This document shows positions 21,223 through 35,196 of a DNA stretch of 64,000 nucleotides, piece by piece. Source of the stretch: Scortum barcoo. Taxonomy: Eukaryota; Chordata; Actinopteri; Centrarchiformes; Terapontidae. The DNA lies in contig CM041544.1 in the NCBI GenBank assembly GCA_023238725.1, positions 5,104,001 to 5,168,000 on the forward strand, in the 5' to 3' direction. The position numbers were made by a program, and so were the translations under genes. The notes beneath the pieces were generated by a model. It ran no database searches, was not told the DNA's origin, and saw nothing but the letters and a program-made list of their open reading frames with translations. Position 1 is the stretch's first letter; every line of letters begins with the position of its first letter.

Positions 21223-24200
21223 GTAAGAAGTAAGCCAAGCGTCGATTCTGTTGAAAGTATCCATTTAAACCTCTCTGGCCTGCCGCACCTTAATTTAAAA
21301 CAAGTCATTAACTTTCATTTCTATATCTGGACATCGGGGGCAGACGCTTATGTAATCTCTCCATTTCTCGCCTTTTTTGTCTCAAGGTTTACAGTTTGTT
21401 TTTGAGTCCTCCGTCACAGATCCTGAGCTGACTGTGGTGTGAGTCAGATGCTTTAGGCTGGCGTAAAGCACTGCAGCCTGTCTGACTAAGAGGATCTAAA
21501 ACACATACACAGATGTGTGTGTGAGACAGGGAGTGTGTGTTTGAGACAGAAATGTATACTTTTAATGCATCTCCAAACGGTACTTCAGTTCCTTATATTC
21601 CGTATGGATGTAAGGACATAGAACACACTGTGTGGTTCTCGTGGTTTTCACACTTTGGCTCCGGTCTGCTCTTCTTCAGTTCTTCCGCAGTGGATGCTGT
21701 TTTTAAAGCAGCGGGGAGGCTGACTGTCGTATTATTGAGCACGCCAATTCATCATCAGTTGTTTTTCTAGAGCATCAGTCACTTTATCATATCCGTGGCG
21801 TTAATGTGATATTATTGTAATAGCTCTCCATCCATTTTAATATTAAGGAAAAACGTCTCAAATGTCTCATTTTAAAGACGTATTGTTTTACTCTTAGAAT
21901 AACACAGTTAACAGATATTTCCTCAGACAGAAATATTTGAATTCATTTACATTGTCCTGTCCTTACTGTGACTAAGGTGGCAAATTGATGAAAGTGTGTG
22001 AGCGCGCTGCAGCATTTGCAGTTTGCATCCATCTGTGTCACTTGGGACAGAGACAGGGTGCGTCCTTCTGCAGTCAGACAGTGATGACAGCATCTGGGGC
22101 TCTGAACAGCAGCATCACTTACTGTCATCTATCGCTGCAGTATTGACTGAAGAAAAAAAAAAGACTACTGCAATACAGGCAGGAGCATTTTTGATCCAAT
22201 GAAATGTAAACAACATTAAATGGTATTAGTGAAAATCAATACAGAAAAATACTACACAGCCATGATTCACAGAGTTTAAGACATAGGAATTGGAGAAAAG
22301 ATACAAAAAACACATTTACAGCTAAATGTATTAATATTACTTTCAGAGAAGACATAGCGAGCATGTTTACATGCATGTTAGCATCCAGGTCTTGAGTCTT
22401 ACACTGGTTTTATCCATAGTTTAGATGTTTCTGTGGGTATGAGAAACCTGGTTATTCAAAGTATACATGTATACTTTACGTTTATGTATACACTTATATA
22501 CATGAACATAAAGATAACAGTATCCAGGTTTCTGATCATCTGCCTGCAGACACGTGAACATTTCCACCACTTAATTCTTACACATTCAGTTTGTTTTGGT
22601 TTTTTTTAATTGGATTAGGGTTTATTTAGGTGCCTGAAACCAGGACAAGGTGTTTACATGGATAAAGCATAAATGGGGAAAAAAAATATTGTAACTAGAA
22701 TGCTTGTAACCATACCCATTCATGACCAAGTGCTTTTCAGAGCTAAAAGACTGGAGCGAGAACAAGCCCATATTTAAGATATGAAGCTGGGGCTTTGTGA
22801 TGTCTGTCACACACAGGGGAGGGTTAGAGGGGTTTTCTTTCAGCGGCGCTCACATTAACACATCCTCGTCCTCCACGCCTCCCTCTAGGCCCTCCCCAGC
22901 ACTAAAACACATCTCTGTTTAGTAACACTCGAGTTGTGTAGTATCACTCCAGCTGACTGACAGTATCCAAACCGTGAAGCGCTGGGAGTGCGTGTTAAAT
23001 CGGCAGAATGCGAGGGAGGTTGTTCAAGGATAGGCAGAGTAGATTGTGCATGTTTGAATTAGTCACTTTCTCACTTTAGCTCACTAATCTACGCACATGC
23101 ACAGATATATGCTTACAGTATGTGCTGTTGGGTCTGCCTCTGCCAGCGAGATAGGCCAAGATAGAATCTGTGATTATGGGAGCAGTGTTGATGCATGATG
23201 TATGAGCCTAGTAAAGAACATAGTGGTGGGTATCGTGTCTTTGAACCCAAAATCCTTTCAACCCAATTGGCGCAATTTGCGTCAAAAGTATTCCCAGACT
23301 TCTAACTCAAGTCAAAATGGAACACATTGATTTTATGCACATACTGATGGGAGCGGAGGAACTTATGATTTATTAAGACTGTTAGTAGCTGATCCAGCAT
23401 TACTTTCTATGGTGCAAATATACCAAAAGGACATACTGGGTAGCATTAAAAATAAGCTCAGGTATAACTTTCTGCTGTCTGACTGGCTCCATGGCATCAT
23501 TACACTTTCTGCTTAGATCCGTCAGAGAATGGTAGGAATCTTAGCAGAAAAATCTTAAATTACATGTTATTGATCTCATAAAAAGGAGAGAAGCAATAAG
23601 AGTGTGGTGTTTTATACTTTCCGCTCATAGTGTGACAGCAATAACAAATTGAACATCAAAAGCCTCTGCAGAGTGGTTTTGTGTGCTGTCTTGTTATATT
23701 GAGTAAGTAGTGGACACAAAAAACTAACAAGAAAAGACAATACTGTGATGTAGAGTGAGGTAATTTCAGTTAACTATGTTTTTGTAAGAATGAAACTGTA
23801 TTTTTTTTTAAAAAGAGACAATATTTAGTTTGTTTTTTACAAAATGTAGCAATCAAATGAATGATAAGATACTTTAAGCTACTTTGATTAGTATTTTTAT
23901 ATTGACAGCCGTAGCATGAACATTTATCTCTGAAGCAGCCTGCATAAACGCACTAATCATCAGACAAGCAATGTTGGCGGCATGCAAGTGACCACAGTAG
24001 AGCAATTAGCAGCTAAATAACCATTTCCCTCAGGAGCTGGAGGAGACCAGAACAGAGCTAAAAATATTGGACTTACATCTGTCAAGTAGGCAGAAGCGTG
24101 ACTCAAAATAAATGCTAACTTCCCACACTTCATAAGGTGATAATGAGTCATTGTTGTGTTTACAGCTTGCTGCTGTCCCCAAATAGTCTAAAAAGTTTTT

Positions 24201-26811
24201 AGTTTTTGTGTGAATGTGAGGACATATGGTGGAACACAGTTCACTGCACTGAGCATAAATGATTTTATTTTATATGTGATTTGCCATATTGTTATAAACA
24301 TTTTTTATATTTTGGAATATTTTTTTATGTTGTGTTCTGCTCCGTCATAATTAGCATGAAACCACCTCCATTTCTCCATTTAACAGCACTGCGACGTATG
24401 GTTTATGAGACTTATCAGTATGTTTGGAGCGTGTCGTCCACCAAAAAAATGAATTGGCCGAAACTACCCATTGTATAATGTGTCATTTTATACTGTCCAC
24501 AGCTTTATTGTCCCTTACGTTTGGCTCGGCAGTGGGTGCAGGGTGAGAGAGCAGATGCAGAGAGAGAACAGTCTTATCCCCCCCTTACCCTATGGGAGAT
24601 GGGGATGTGGAGGGTTGCCAGGTTAATGTACTTGACCCAATGAAAGCCCAAAGCAGAGCCTATGAAAACCCCCTTCCAGGGAGGCCAGGAGCCCACCTGA
24701 TTTATGGCCTCTTTGCTGGATAGAGTTCAGTACTTGGACCGCGACAGAGGCATCGACAACAGCAGCTTTAACTCTCCCTCCTCTTACACAGAGCAGTGAA
24801 ACCCGGCCCCAGACACGCCTCATAGCTCACTGCTGAGCCACTGCTTCATCTACAGTTGGCTCACGTGCAGCCGGGGCTCCGCTCCTCCATTTTGCGGAGT
24901 GGAGATTTCCAGCACAGGGTTATATAATTTCAGATGGTGACAGTCACTGTATGGATGAAAAGAAGGGAGCCAACACAGGAAAGTAATTAAAATAATCGAT
25001 GGGCTGGTAATTCATACAGTAGGACAAAAAACGCTTGTATTGTCTGACCTATTTAGTCTATTTTCTAACAGCTGGATGGAAATGGTAATGTGGGTTAAGT
25101 GCCCTGTGTAACCCCCCAGCTGATGCCATATTTCACAAAGTGCATATGAGTGAATAGTTTTACATTGTGAAAACTTCAATTGGCCCAGCCAACTGGAAGC
25201 AATCTCTTTTTATTTCATCATCAAACCAGCTGAGTGATTCCCTATTTGTGTGCATATACCTCTGCATGTACTGTATGTGTAAAAGTGGGCGAAGGAGCTG
25301 TGTAGGAAGGTTGTTCAATAACACTGAATAACACTAAGAATGTGTGAATAGCCCTTTGTCTGAGGTCCATTGTTCTAAATGGGGATTATACAGTTTGTTG
25401 GAAGTATTGCCATTTTGTCAACTGGGTATTTAGATTATTATAAAAAAGAATATCTGTCACTGTATTGAAAGGTGCATATCTTAAAATAATATTCTGTCTT
25501 TTTTATCACTTTCTTTTCATTGTCTGAAGATTTTAAACAACTATCATTATAAAAGCTATTCCTCTGAAAGGAAAATTAATTTAAATGAATTTGTGGTTTT
25601 AGTTTTTTCATAAAGTAAGTAGCCCAGTCCGTACAGAAACAAAATGACAGACAACAACTTGGTTTACTGTTGCTGCCTCATCAAACAAGAGCTGTCGCAG
25701 TGAAGAAATTTACCCTGCAGGGATTAAGCGTGGCTCAACAGCATGATATGCGGAAGTAGCGCATGTTTTTCTACAATACAACACTCTCACTCTCTTTTGT
25801 ATGCCACAATCATATATTTTATTATTTTATTTTATTTTAGTTAAAAAATATTAATTGCACATTCTCATTTAAACATTCCTGTAGCATTTTAGCTTGTAAG
25901 TTTTCATCTGATGCCAAATTTAAAAAGTCCTCACTGAAGTCAACCTAAAGTTAATATCCTGGGGTTGATATCTAAGGAAAAAACATGTATGCATTGGAGC
26001 CACAGACTCATGAGCGTTGATGTGTTCCTGCATGATACTGGTATCATTATGTTTAACAGTGTGTTCTGCAGTGTGTCTACAGTTCCATTATGCCGTGGTT
26101 TTAATACAGTTAGATATTGAGCATCAATTCAGTTAGACCACGTGTGATGTTGTGTGCATGAATGATGACATGGTACTCAATTACATTTTATGACTTAATG
26201 GCAAAAACTCTGGATCTCTGTGTTTAAATGTTGAAGAGTCTTCAGTCAGACATAAAAGCCAATATTACTCTTAATAAGCAAAATAAAGCTGACTGTGAAC
26301 TGATCAAGTGAAAATACGATGTTGTACTATTTAATCTGCTTACAATAATTTTAAAAAGCGAATTGCCTATTAAAGTTTTTTAAAAAGTAGCTTGGCTAAA
26401 TGATTTTCCTTAACATAAAAATCTGTTTTAGTTAGCTGAAGAGAATTACGTTGACTCAAATTAATATTCAGCGTGAATCATTGGTTAAAATGTTTTCAGT
26501 CTACTTTAAAATATTCTATTATTCTGCACATGTATTGGCAGTGGAGTATGTTGTTTGCACTACTCAAACTCTATGAAGAGCATTCCCCCGGGCTCTACTG
26601 TGTTTGTTAATCTATATGGCAGTAGCAAGATAACAGAAAAGGGGAATTTATGCAGACCTTGTAAAAGACTGGCTTAAATCATACTTGACTGATGGGCAAA
26701 GTACCTTGAAAACTGAATCCCAATGAGATTTTATTTTCTGATAAACTGCAATAGACTGTCCGGTATGGTACGCACCTGCTAATTTTTTTGATTCTTGGTC
26801 TTTTTTGGCAG
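21223..26811 (+). other. adgra1 intron (5.6 kb)
   Basis: GT-AG intron between TM1 and TM2 exons, splitting a serine codon AG|C. I see no additional exon. The sequence is mostly AT-rich. A more GC-rich segment at about 24580-24900 may be regulatory but shows no recognisable gene. Confidence 0.9.
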
Positions 26812-26935
26812 CGCAATCCGCATCAGTCGGAAGGGATGGCATATGCTTCTCAACTTCTGTTTCCACACGGCTCTGACCTTTGCTGTGTTTGCCGGCGGCA
26901 TCAATCGAATCAAATACCCCATCATCTGTCAAGCA
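26812..26935 (+). CDS. adgra1: adgra1 exon: TM2 and start of TM3 (residues 183-224)
   Basis: Translation (S)AIRISRKGWHMLLNFC, FHTALTFAVFAGGINRIKYP, IICQA. The acceptor is TTTTTTGGCAG and the donor is GCA|GTAAGT. It begins with the third base of the serine codon and ends in phase 0. ICL1 carries the basic RISRKGWH motif shared by ADGRA members. TM2 spans about residues 193-213. C222 is the conserved cysteine at the top of TM3 that should pair with C306 in ECL2. INRIKYPIICQA is ADGRA1-like, where ADGRA2 has a different loop. Confidence 0.97.
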
Positions 26936-29009
26936 GTAAGTGCATTCCCTTTTCATTCATCCCACTCTATAAGCTTTTCAGGAAATTGATTATGCATGTC
27001 TATTCAGGTGTTGGCAACCGTGGCCCTGAGTGCACTATGTGGACGTATAGTAACCCAGCTTTATGTGTCTTTTATGCCTCAGCTGCGTATATGGCCGGGT
27101 CACTCTTTGAGTCAAATGTTGGCACAATGAGCTCTTATGACTCAGGCCTTCCCATCATGAATGCACTCACTCTGTGTCTCTATTGTTGTCGGTGTCCACT
27201 TTTGTTGCCTAAGGATAGCGGCGGGCGTCATAGCCCCAAATCTCGTATAATTTTTGTCGACATATTGGAGAGCAGCATTATATAAAACATTTTCTGGTTG
27301 CTAGAATTCCTAAAAATACAAATATGTCCACCCGTGGTAGATAAACCCTACCGTTATCACAGGTATTATGACATTTTTATTTAGAACACTCGCTCTGCAC
27401 ATTTTGGGATTAAACAGAAACAAAAGGCTTTCAGTGATCACACTCATGCATAGCTTTTGTCTGTCGGTGGTCAACAAAGGGTGGGTGTTGTTTCCACGCC
27501 TGGTGAAGACCGTCATTCCCAAAGCATGTAGACAATACTTTCAGTGCTCAGGGTTTGAAGTTTTCTCATTAATACTGTGTCAACAATTGTCCATCACCCT
27601 CTTTTTTAGCCATGCTAGAAGCGTGGCTATGTGGATGTCAGTGTGTTGGTCAGTCACTTGGTCTAATGTGTAACTATATAGGATGGGCTCCCATAACATT
27701 CATGGTCCCCAGAGGATAAATTCTACTGACTTTGATGATCTCCTCACCAGTATATCAAAGTCTTCACTTACTCTATAAAATACCTCACCATCTATTTAAA
27801 TGATTTCATACAGCAGATTTTCAGAGTTCCCAGGGGATATTGGCTATTGACTTTGGTGATTTGCTAACTTTTCCTGTGGCTTTGAGTTAAATCAATTTTA
27901 AAACTATTAAATGTATGGAATTCCACCTGACTTTTAATTTAGCACTGATCATCAGGTGAAAATGAATATTTTCTATCATTTGTATGCAGATCCGGCTCTG
28001 TCTGTATGTGTTTATGACTTAACATTTGCACAACTCATGACATATCCATCAGCATCAGCATACTTCAGTTTATGATTGGCCAATGTTAGTATGTTAACTC
28101 ACCAAACTAAGATGAAGAACAGAGAAACCATTATACCTGTTAAGGTAAAAGCACTACTGTGTCTCAGTACAGCCTCATAGAATCGTTAACAGCTGCCTAC
28201 TAAGTCTTGTTTTAGACTGTATGCATGGTCAGTGTGTTTTTAATCTGTGTGAAGATTAGATCACTTTCACTTCTATCAATTTTCATCTCTCTGCTTATAA
28301 AAAAAGACAACTATATGTGTGCAGCGTGTTAAGCGTTTTCAGCTGTTTTGTAGAGAATGAGAAATACTTCAACCTTAAGCTTGCAAGATATAAATTCACA
28401 AAGGGAAAAAAATGGACGTCTGAAGTCTCTCTGGATTATCACATTTTTGTCTGACACATAATACCATCTGCTGCCTAAGATGATGGATATAGAGAAGCCA
28501 GACCCATCTGATGATACAGCACCGTGTCCCTGCAGCTGGACTTTCTGACCCTTTGCAATCAGCTTGTGGTCGCATGGGTGGTGCCTCCATCTCTGCAGCC
28601 CACAGTTATGAATGAGTGAGCGCGACTTGTGGAGGGACATGGAGATTTGGGATGTCAGAGTAGATTTGGAAACAGGTCAGAGAAATGCTTTCCTGCCCGC
28701 CGGCACCTCACTATTTTTAGGTTGTTACACAGCAAGGATGGAAGTGTAATAAGTAAAAAAGACCTTAAAGTATGAAATAATAATTCTATAGTGAATTAAA
28801 AGTGTATCCCATTGTGAAGGAACTGAAAAAAAAGATATAAAAGATATTCTTGTTACACCAACCATGGTGTTAATTGGAGTGTTTTGTTGATGGAAATAGC
28901 TAAACCATTTAGAAGTGACAGATTACAGATGGCACATATGTTTGAGGTAGCTGAAACATGAGAGGATTAAAGTCCGTGTCAAAGAGAGAGAATGTGAGAA
29001 TAAAAAAAT

Positions 29010-29043
29010 CCATATGGTCCTGGTAGCCATATGGTCCTGGTAG
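29010..29043. repeat. Perfect 17-bp direct duplication
   Basis: CCATATGGTCCTGGTAG occurs twice in immediate succession (29010-29026 and 29027-29043). Small tandem duplication. Confidence 0.9.
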
Positions 29044-31123
29044 ATTTCCTTACTGGTTGATTGATAGCTGGACCTGTTCAGGTTGTGAGCAGGAAACATC
29101 AGCTGGAGGAAAGCATCCTCTACTGTCAGCCCTCCTCAGCAGGGGGGCATATACTGTATGTAGCTGCAAAGAGATTGATGTACACGTCTTTTCTGCTTTT
29201 CACTCACAGTTTCAACTGCCTTCACTCACGCCCCGTTTGCTATCAACGAGCCTCGTTCGCTCCCTTTATTGTTCGCTGCAATGTGTTTGGGGCTCAGCTG
29301 CCTCTTCTGCTGTCACAAGCACTTTAGGTGGCCCCTTATTCCAGGGTGTAAAGACTCCACCTCTACATGCTGAAATGCAGCGCGTCATATTTCATGCCAG
29401 CCGGCTTTGCCTGAGCTGCCTGGCAAGAGGCCTCGGTGACGGGGAAGTCTGTAAGAAGTCACCACTCGTGTCACAGTCGTCAAGTCCTCCTCTGCCACTG
29501 TACGTGACACAAAACGGCTGGGGTTTGTCAGAAAGAGCAGCCTCCCTCGCTCACCTGCTCCCTGCCGTTTAACACCACATTAATAAGTTTACCATATGTA
29601 ATGATAATTCAACTCTTTACTTTCCTGACAGTCATCTTGAGGCTGGGGTTCATAGTCTAAATACTCCCCACCATTGTAGCATCAAAAGACACCCACACCC
29701 ATGTGCAGTTTTGATATTGTATATTGATACTGCAACTATTTTCTAATAAGTGTGCCAAAGATTTGTTTAAAGTCATTTAAAAAGCAGTGTCACCTTTATG
29801 TGCACACTAACATGCTTATTTTCCAGATGCAACATGTCCTGCTGAGTGCAAAGCTTGGTTAAAACATTTTAATAACCAAATTAAGGCAAAACTCTTTATG
29901 TAAAAGAAAAAAAAAGAAGAATATTGGCTAGTATATCATTACCATATTATTTAAACTCAATCTCCTGCAGCCGAACACTCTGCTATGAGAGCAGTGAGAG
30001 TGAGCCAGAAGAGTAAAGTTGAGTTAAAACTTGCTACAGAGCTCCATAAAGCCGAGAGGAGCTGCTGATTCAAGTGATAACTCTCTGTGGGTTTATTGCT
30101 TCAAGCGAACCCTTTCAAATAGTCTTGAAATAGTCCAGTAGCAAGACATTATTAAGAACAACTTTTGTGTTGCCATTATCACTTTGGCTGGTGTATTCTC
30201 ATTGTTTACGAGCTCTTTAATATATCTTGATTGCTTACTATAAAATGAAAATGAAATAGAAATGAAGAGAAAAAAACTTGCTCACATATATAACTGAAGC
30301 TGATTTTTCACCAGACAGCGAGTAAGTCATTCATAAAGTCATTAATACGTTTTTCCCTACATTATAAACCACCAGAGACCTGCACTTCTAAATGTTAGTA
30401 AGTCCTTGTTAAATTATTCCTCCCCTGCGGTAATCCATCACTCGGAGTTGTAAATTTGAATCAGAGGTTAATCGATGGAATTTGGTTATTCTTGAAGTAA
30501 AGAGCTGGTTAAAAGGACCGTTTGAAATCATTTTTCACAACATGGGAACCCAAAAGTTGTTCTTTCTAATTGCTTACCACTGCAATCTATAAAGTATTGA
30601 TGAATATTTCATTAACAATAAATAAATCCATTAGCTACAACCAGGGGCGATTCTGGGACCTGGCTTTTTTTTTTTAAATAAACAATCTTATATCCATGAT
30701 CAGGCTGTCTGTCTGTCTGTACACACAAGCACCCACACACACACAATAGGAGTTATAATGTTAATGGGCATCCAGTCAGTAGCACCTTGGCTTTAATATT
30801 AACACATGCACATGATACAACAGCTGGCTCCTCTCAGTCCAATTCAAACAGAGGACAGTGGGACTGACCACCTGTAACGTTTCCCAGCTAGAAAAACCGT
30901 CAGCGAACTCCTACCTAACAACATAAACAGTAACCTACGGTTAAATGCAGCAAAAATGAGGACTGGTAACGATAATAATATGTTGGTATTGAGTGGTAGA
31001 ACATATCCTGGTTTAAGCCAGGTACTTACACCACTACTGCATATCACCACTCTTTGTTGTTAAAATATTACGTTTCAACCAAGTACTGTACTGTTTTCTA
31101 GCTTGTTAAAAAAGGACATACAG

Positions 31124-31171
31124 TAAAAAAATAAATAAAAAAATTAAAATTAAAAATTAAAATAAAAAAAA
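31124..31171. repeat. A-rich low-complexity tract
   Basis: Alternating AAAAAAATAAAT and AAATTAAAATTAAAAATT units. Confidence 0.85.
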
Positions 31172-31548
31172 ATGTGTCCTGGGTTAGCAACGCCTATGGC
31201 TACAACGTATAGACCATTCATCACAAGCGTGCCTTATTAGAAAAGTGCTACGAAACAATAACAGTTCAGCCGTGTCAGTGCAGGTGCTGTCAACAAAGCC
31301 ATGTAACTCAGCGGGCCCTGCTCTTGCTCTTTAGCTTATTTAGCATCCATTCATTTATCTAATTTTATCCCGGGGCCGTTGACTGTTTCTTGCTGCTCCT
31401 CCTTTGCCCAATCACTGCTAACAGAGCAAGTCTCTGCAGATTTGGGCAGGAGCCCAGATTGTCTGCTGTTCCACTGGGATCGAGGCAGGCCCCACCAGAC
31501 ACAATTTGGGATAATTACAGGACTGCTTGAGGAGATGTGTGCAACACA

Positions 31549-31690
31549 CATCACACGCGCACACCACGCGCACGGGCACACACACTCATGCAAACACGCG
31601 CACTAATACACGCGGTGCCTGCCGAGTTCTCTGCACTCCCCCAAATCATCCCACCTCCCCGCTATACACACACACATGCGCCCCCCTCCT
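31549..31690. repeat. CA/CG-rich low-complexity region
   Basis: Irregular CA, CGCA and C-rich sequence, including CACACACACATGCGCCCCCC. The apparent open frames across it are products of the repeat. Confidence 0.75.
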
Positions 31691-33331
31691 CCATCCTCCC
31701 AGGGGGACACATAAGTACATGCTCTCCCTCCGACAGTAGTAACTTCAAGGAGCTCTGAAACTAGCTTTGGCAGCTCTCGCAGCACTTCAAGCATGCACTC
31801 CCCACCCAGCCCTCCGCCCCTCACCCTCCTCCCGCACCATCTCCACCTGCATCCTATACTCATCTTCTCTATCTGTATGCCACTCTTCAGTCTTGCACCG
31901 CCTCCCCGCCCACCGTGACACTGTCGCTATGCAGCATCCGATGTCTTTACGGCCTCAAAGTCAAAGTCATCTCTGATCTCTATTTCTATTTCTATTTTTC
32001 TTCCAACAAGGCCCGTTTTGTCATTGATTTGAGCACCAGCCGCAGCGCCCGCACTGCATCCTCCGTTTGCCTGAATTAAGCAGCAGAACAGCACATGGTG
32101 TACCCTTGTTTACCCCACGCCTTACCTCACCTTACCTCAGACCATCAAAAATTTGGATTAGACATCTCGGGTTGATTGCTCAGTGAGTGCGACCAGCGTT
32201 AAATAACCTATTAATTTAGCAAAGAATATTTGGCTAAGGACGTGACCTAGATCTGAGGTTACATCCAACTGTCAGCTTAAAGATGCTTTACAGAGGATTT
32301 TCTCATTAGTGTGCCACTGTGAAATTAGTTGTGACGGCAAACGCTGGCAAAAAAAAAAAAAAAAAAAAGCTCTAGACATTACAGTATCCGCAGTGATTTG
32401 CTTTTGCTTCCATTGGGTCCAATTTGAGTGTTTCTGAGCTCATTTCACCACATGTAAAAGACTTCCGGTAGACTGGTTACTTATGCATCAGAAACAGTAG
32501 GGAGCCAATATAATGAATATGCCCATAGAAGACAGCTTAGAGGGACCTTTGAATCCAGCACTGTTAGCATATGCTAAAATAGTTTGAACAATTCATCTGA
32601 CAGTGTTGCCAAGCTGCCATTCTAAATAAAGTCGAGAACAACTGGAAGTAAGTAAAGTCTGCCACACATGTCACCGTAATTACCCAGCAGGTTACAGAAT
32701 ACGTGAACATATCAGGACCAGGGCAAACAATCAGGGACAGTTCTGATCTCAAAATTAGACTGTTAGATTCAGTGTTACATCTTCACTAAGCTCGCTGTCT
32801 GCATTGTTCTGTTTTGTACTATTTCACTGTCCCACACTGTTGTTGATCTGTTTTTTGCATCTCTGTACTCTGTTGTAGAGGTTTTGCACAAGTGTACTCT
32901 GCCTCACTAGTGTTGCCACATACTAAATTGCTTTTTTTTTTTTTACACTGTTTTCCCTGTCGGTGAACTTTTATTTTTTTATTTATTTTATACTTTTTAT
33001 TTTTTATGAAGCTTTTGCGATGGTGGAAACTGTTTCGCATCTCAGCTGTATCCGTATCTTAAACTCTATCAAAACACCTCATATTTCCTTTATTTATGTG
33101 TGCATGTAACGTTTGATCACAACTTACAGTGTGCTGGGGTTAATGGAAACAGCACAATGTAAGTTATTTGAGATACATTGTACTGAGATATAGCTCATTG
33201 TTAAAATTCACATTCCTCCCACTGAAACACTGATAATGTTTACTGTATTCTGACATTTGTCTTGTTCTCACTACTGTATATAGGTCGTGAATTTCAGTTA
33301 ATGATACATACATATAAATATTAAACATACG

Positions 33332-35196
33332 CTCAGTTTTCAGTTTATTAGGTACACCTAGCTAAAACAAAAGCAGAATATTTTCATTCAGATGCAGTTT
33401 AATAGGACTGTGCTACAGCAGGACTATGACTTGGACTTGTGACTGGATTGGACCTTTGACGCCTGAAGCAGATTTGAATTGAGGAGACTTGACTTGGTGA
33501 CCCATAAATATTGTAAAAAGCTCTACAGAGTGTAGTTGTGCCTTTTGGAGCTCTACCAAACTGTCATGAATAAATAATCAGGATGCATGAAAACGTCTCC
33601 ATAACTGCATGCACACCTTCAGCTGTAGCTGCTGGCACCAGAATCAAATGAAAGAAAACTCTCATTTCAGATGAGAAAAAAAGCTTTTCATTATAGAAAT
33701 AATCTGTCTATGATTCTGGCATATAAATCATTTATTCATTTGCTAGCTCCTGTTCTTAGTTATTAAAAGAGCTTCTTTTATTTATTAATAGTATTATTCA
33801 TATGTTTGCATTTGTCTTTTGTATTCATTATTTAAAGTAACCAATTTCCTGTGCAACTTGTTGTAAACAAGATGCTGCAGGAGAAGACTACGTGAGGAAT
33901 ATGTGATAAAAATATGTAATAAAATGTTTTTGCATAAATGCTTCTACAGCTTAATGAATAATCTTAAGTGCTGAAAAGGATTTGAAATGACAGAAACATA
34001 TCTGTCTTCTGTGTGTGTAACTGTGATGCATCTTGTAAACACAGCCGGCACGCTGCACTTCATCATCCTCAGAGCGCAGTCTGACTCTTAAAACTGAAGC
34101 CCAACCTTGTTAGTTAAGTTGACACACACAATATTTCTGTTGTTTTTGTTGACACAATGACACAAGCCTGTGCGCCCCTCGATGTCAACTAATATTTGTA
34201 ATGTTAATGACAAAGAAGCAGTGTTAAAAGCATGTGTTTGGGTTCATGCGTGCACATTCAGCTCCACTAACCTCATGGGAAGCTCTTTAGGTTGCACTGT
34301 AAACAATCAACATATCGGTACACCAGAAAAAAAATATGGTTGTTTTAGCATGCAGCAGAGTGGCAGCCAACTTAAAAAGTGTTTATTTGTTTTAATATAG
34401 GGATGGGAACTACACAAAAATACTTTACATTAACTTTTAATGGAGTTAATGCAGTAAACAACTGTTGAGTTATACTGATAAGAGCAGATATTTAAGCTTG
34501 ACTTCAGTCATGCTTATTTTTCACAAGTAAAGCAGTTTCAGGTCTGATCCCTCATGCACTATGCTGCCACGTCATTATAGGTTTTGCTGTTTTGATTTGA
34601 ATGGTTTTAATGCTGAGATGTGTTAAGATCAAACCTCAGGAGCAGCGATGTATAGAAACAGTATAATGTTGCAGTCAGATGGAAACTCGTCATGTGGGCT
34701 TTTTGCACAGTTTGCACACTTTGGATTTGAATGTTCTGACCTGTTTTACACATACAGATGCTTTAACTCAATGACATCTAGATATTAGATGCTTTGTTCC
34801 CAAATTAAAAAATAAGTGTTTGGTGTGTTTTTGGCCATCATGCTATTTTAAATTTCATACTAGGCTTTGATGGACTCTTGAAAGACGTCTCAGAGACGTG
34901 AGATTTGACTTGGATTTGCTTCAAAAGACTTACAAACAGCTCCGCATCACAGTGAAAGGTGCATCTATAATTTGTATCAGTGAGGCCGTGAAATAACAGT
35001 CACCTCGCTGTATAAGATAATGTAGTTCAACAGTACCACAAACTACATCCTCCAAAATGAGCATACAGTTCAATCAGCACCTCTAAAGTATTCAACAAAA
35101 ATGTTACAGCAGTTCAGGAAAGGAGAATTTATGGCAGGACTGCTGTATGAGTGTGCATTACTTTTAGCTAGGACTACCTAATAAACTGGCAGCTGA
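33332..35196. mobile_element. Inverted repeat pair of a fish dispersed element (TTTATTAGGTACACCTAGC)
   Basis: The left end has CAGTTTATTAGGTA (33341-33354) and CCTAGCTAAAA (33357-33367). The right end has the exact reverse complements TACCTAATAAACTG (35175-35188) and TTTTAGCTAGG (35162-35172). Either this is one non-autonomous element of about 1.86 kb with terminal inverted repeats, or it is two copies inserted in opposite orientation. No transposase is visible between them. The interior carries many GACTTG-type degenerate repeats. Confidence 0.65.

Noticed and set aside
26648..26956. 102-residue minus-strand frame over the TM2 exon
   Set aside because: Antisense shadow of the conserved TM2 exon.
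29057..29572. 171-residue plus-strand open frame within an intron
   Set aside because: GC-richer intronic DNA; the translation shows no motif, no transmembrane pattern and no splice context that I recognise.
30640..31200. CAGGGGCGATTCTGGGAC as the start of another transposon
   Set aside because: Only a short familiar motif; no clear second end, so I do not call an element.
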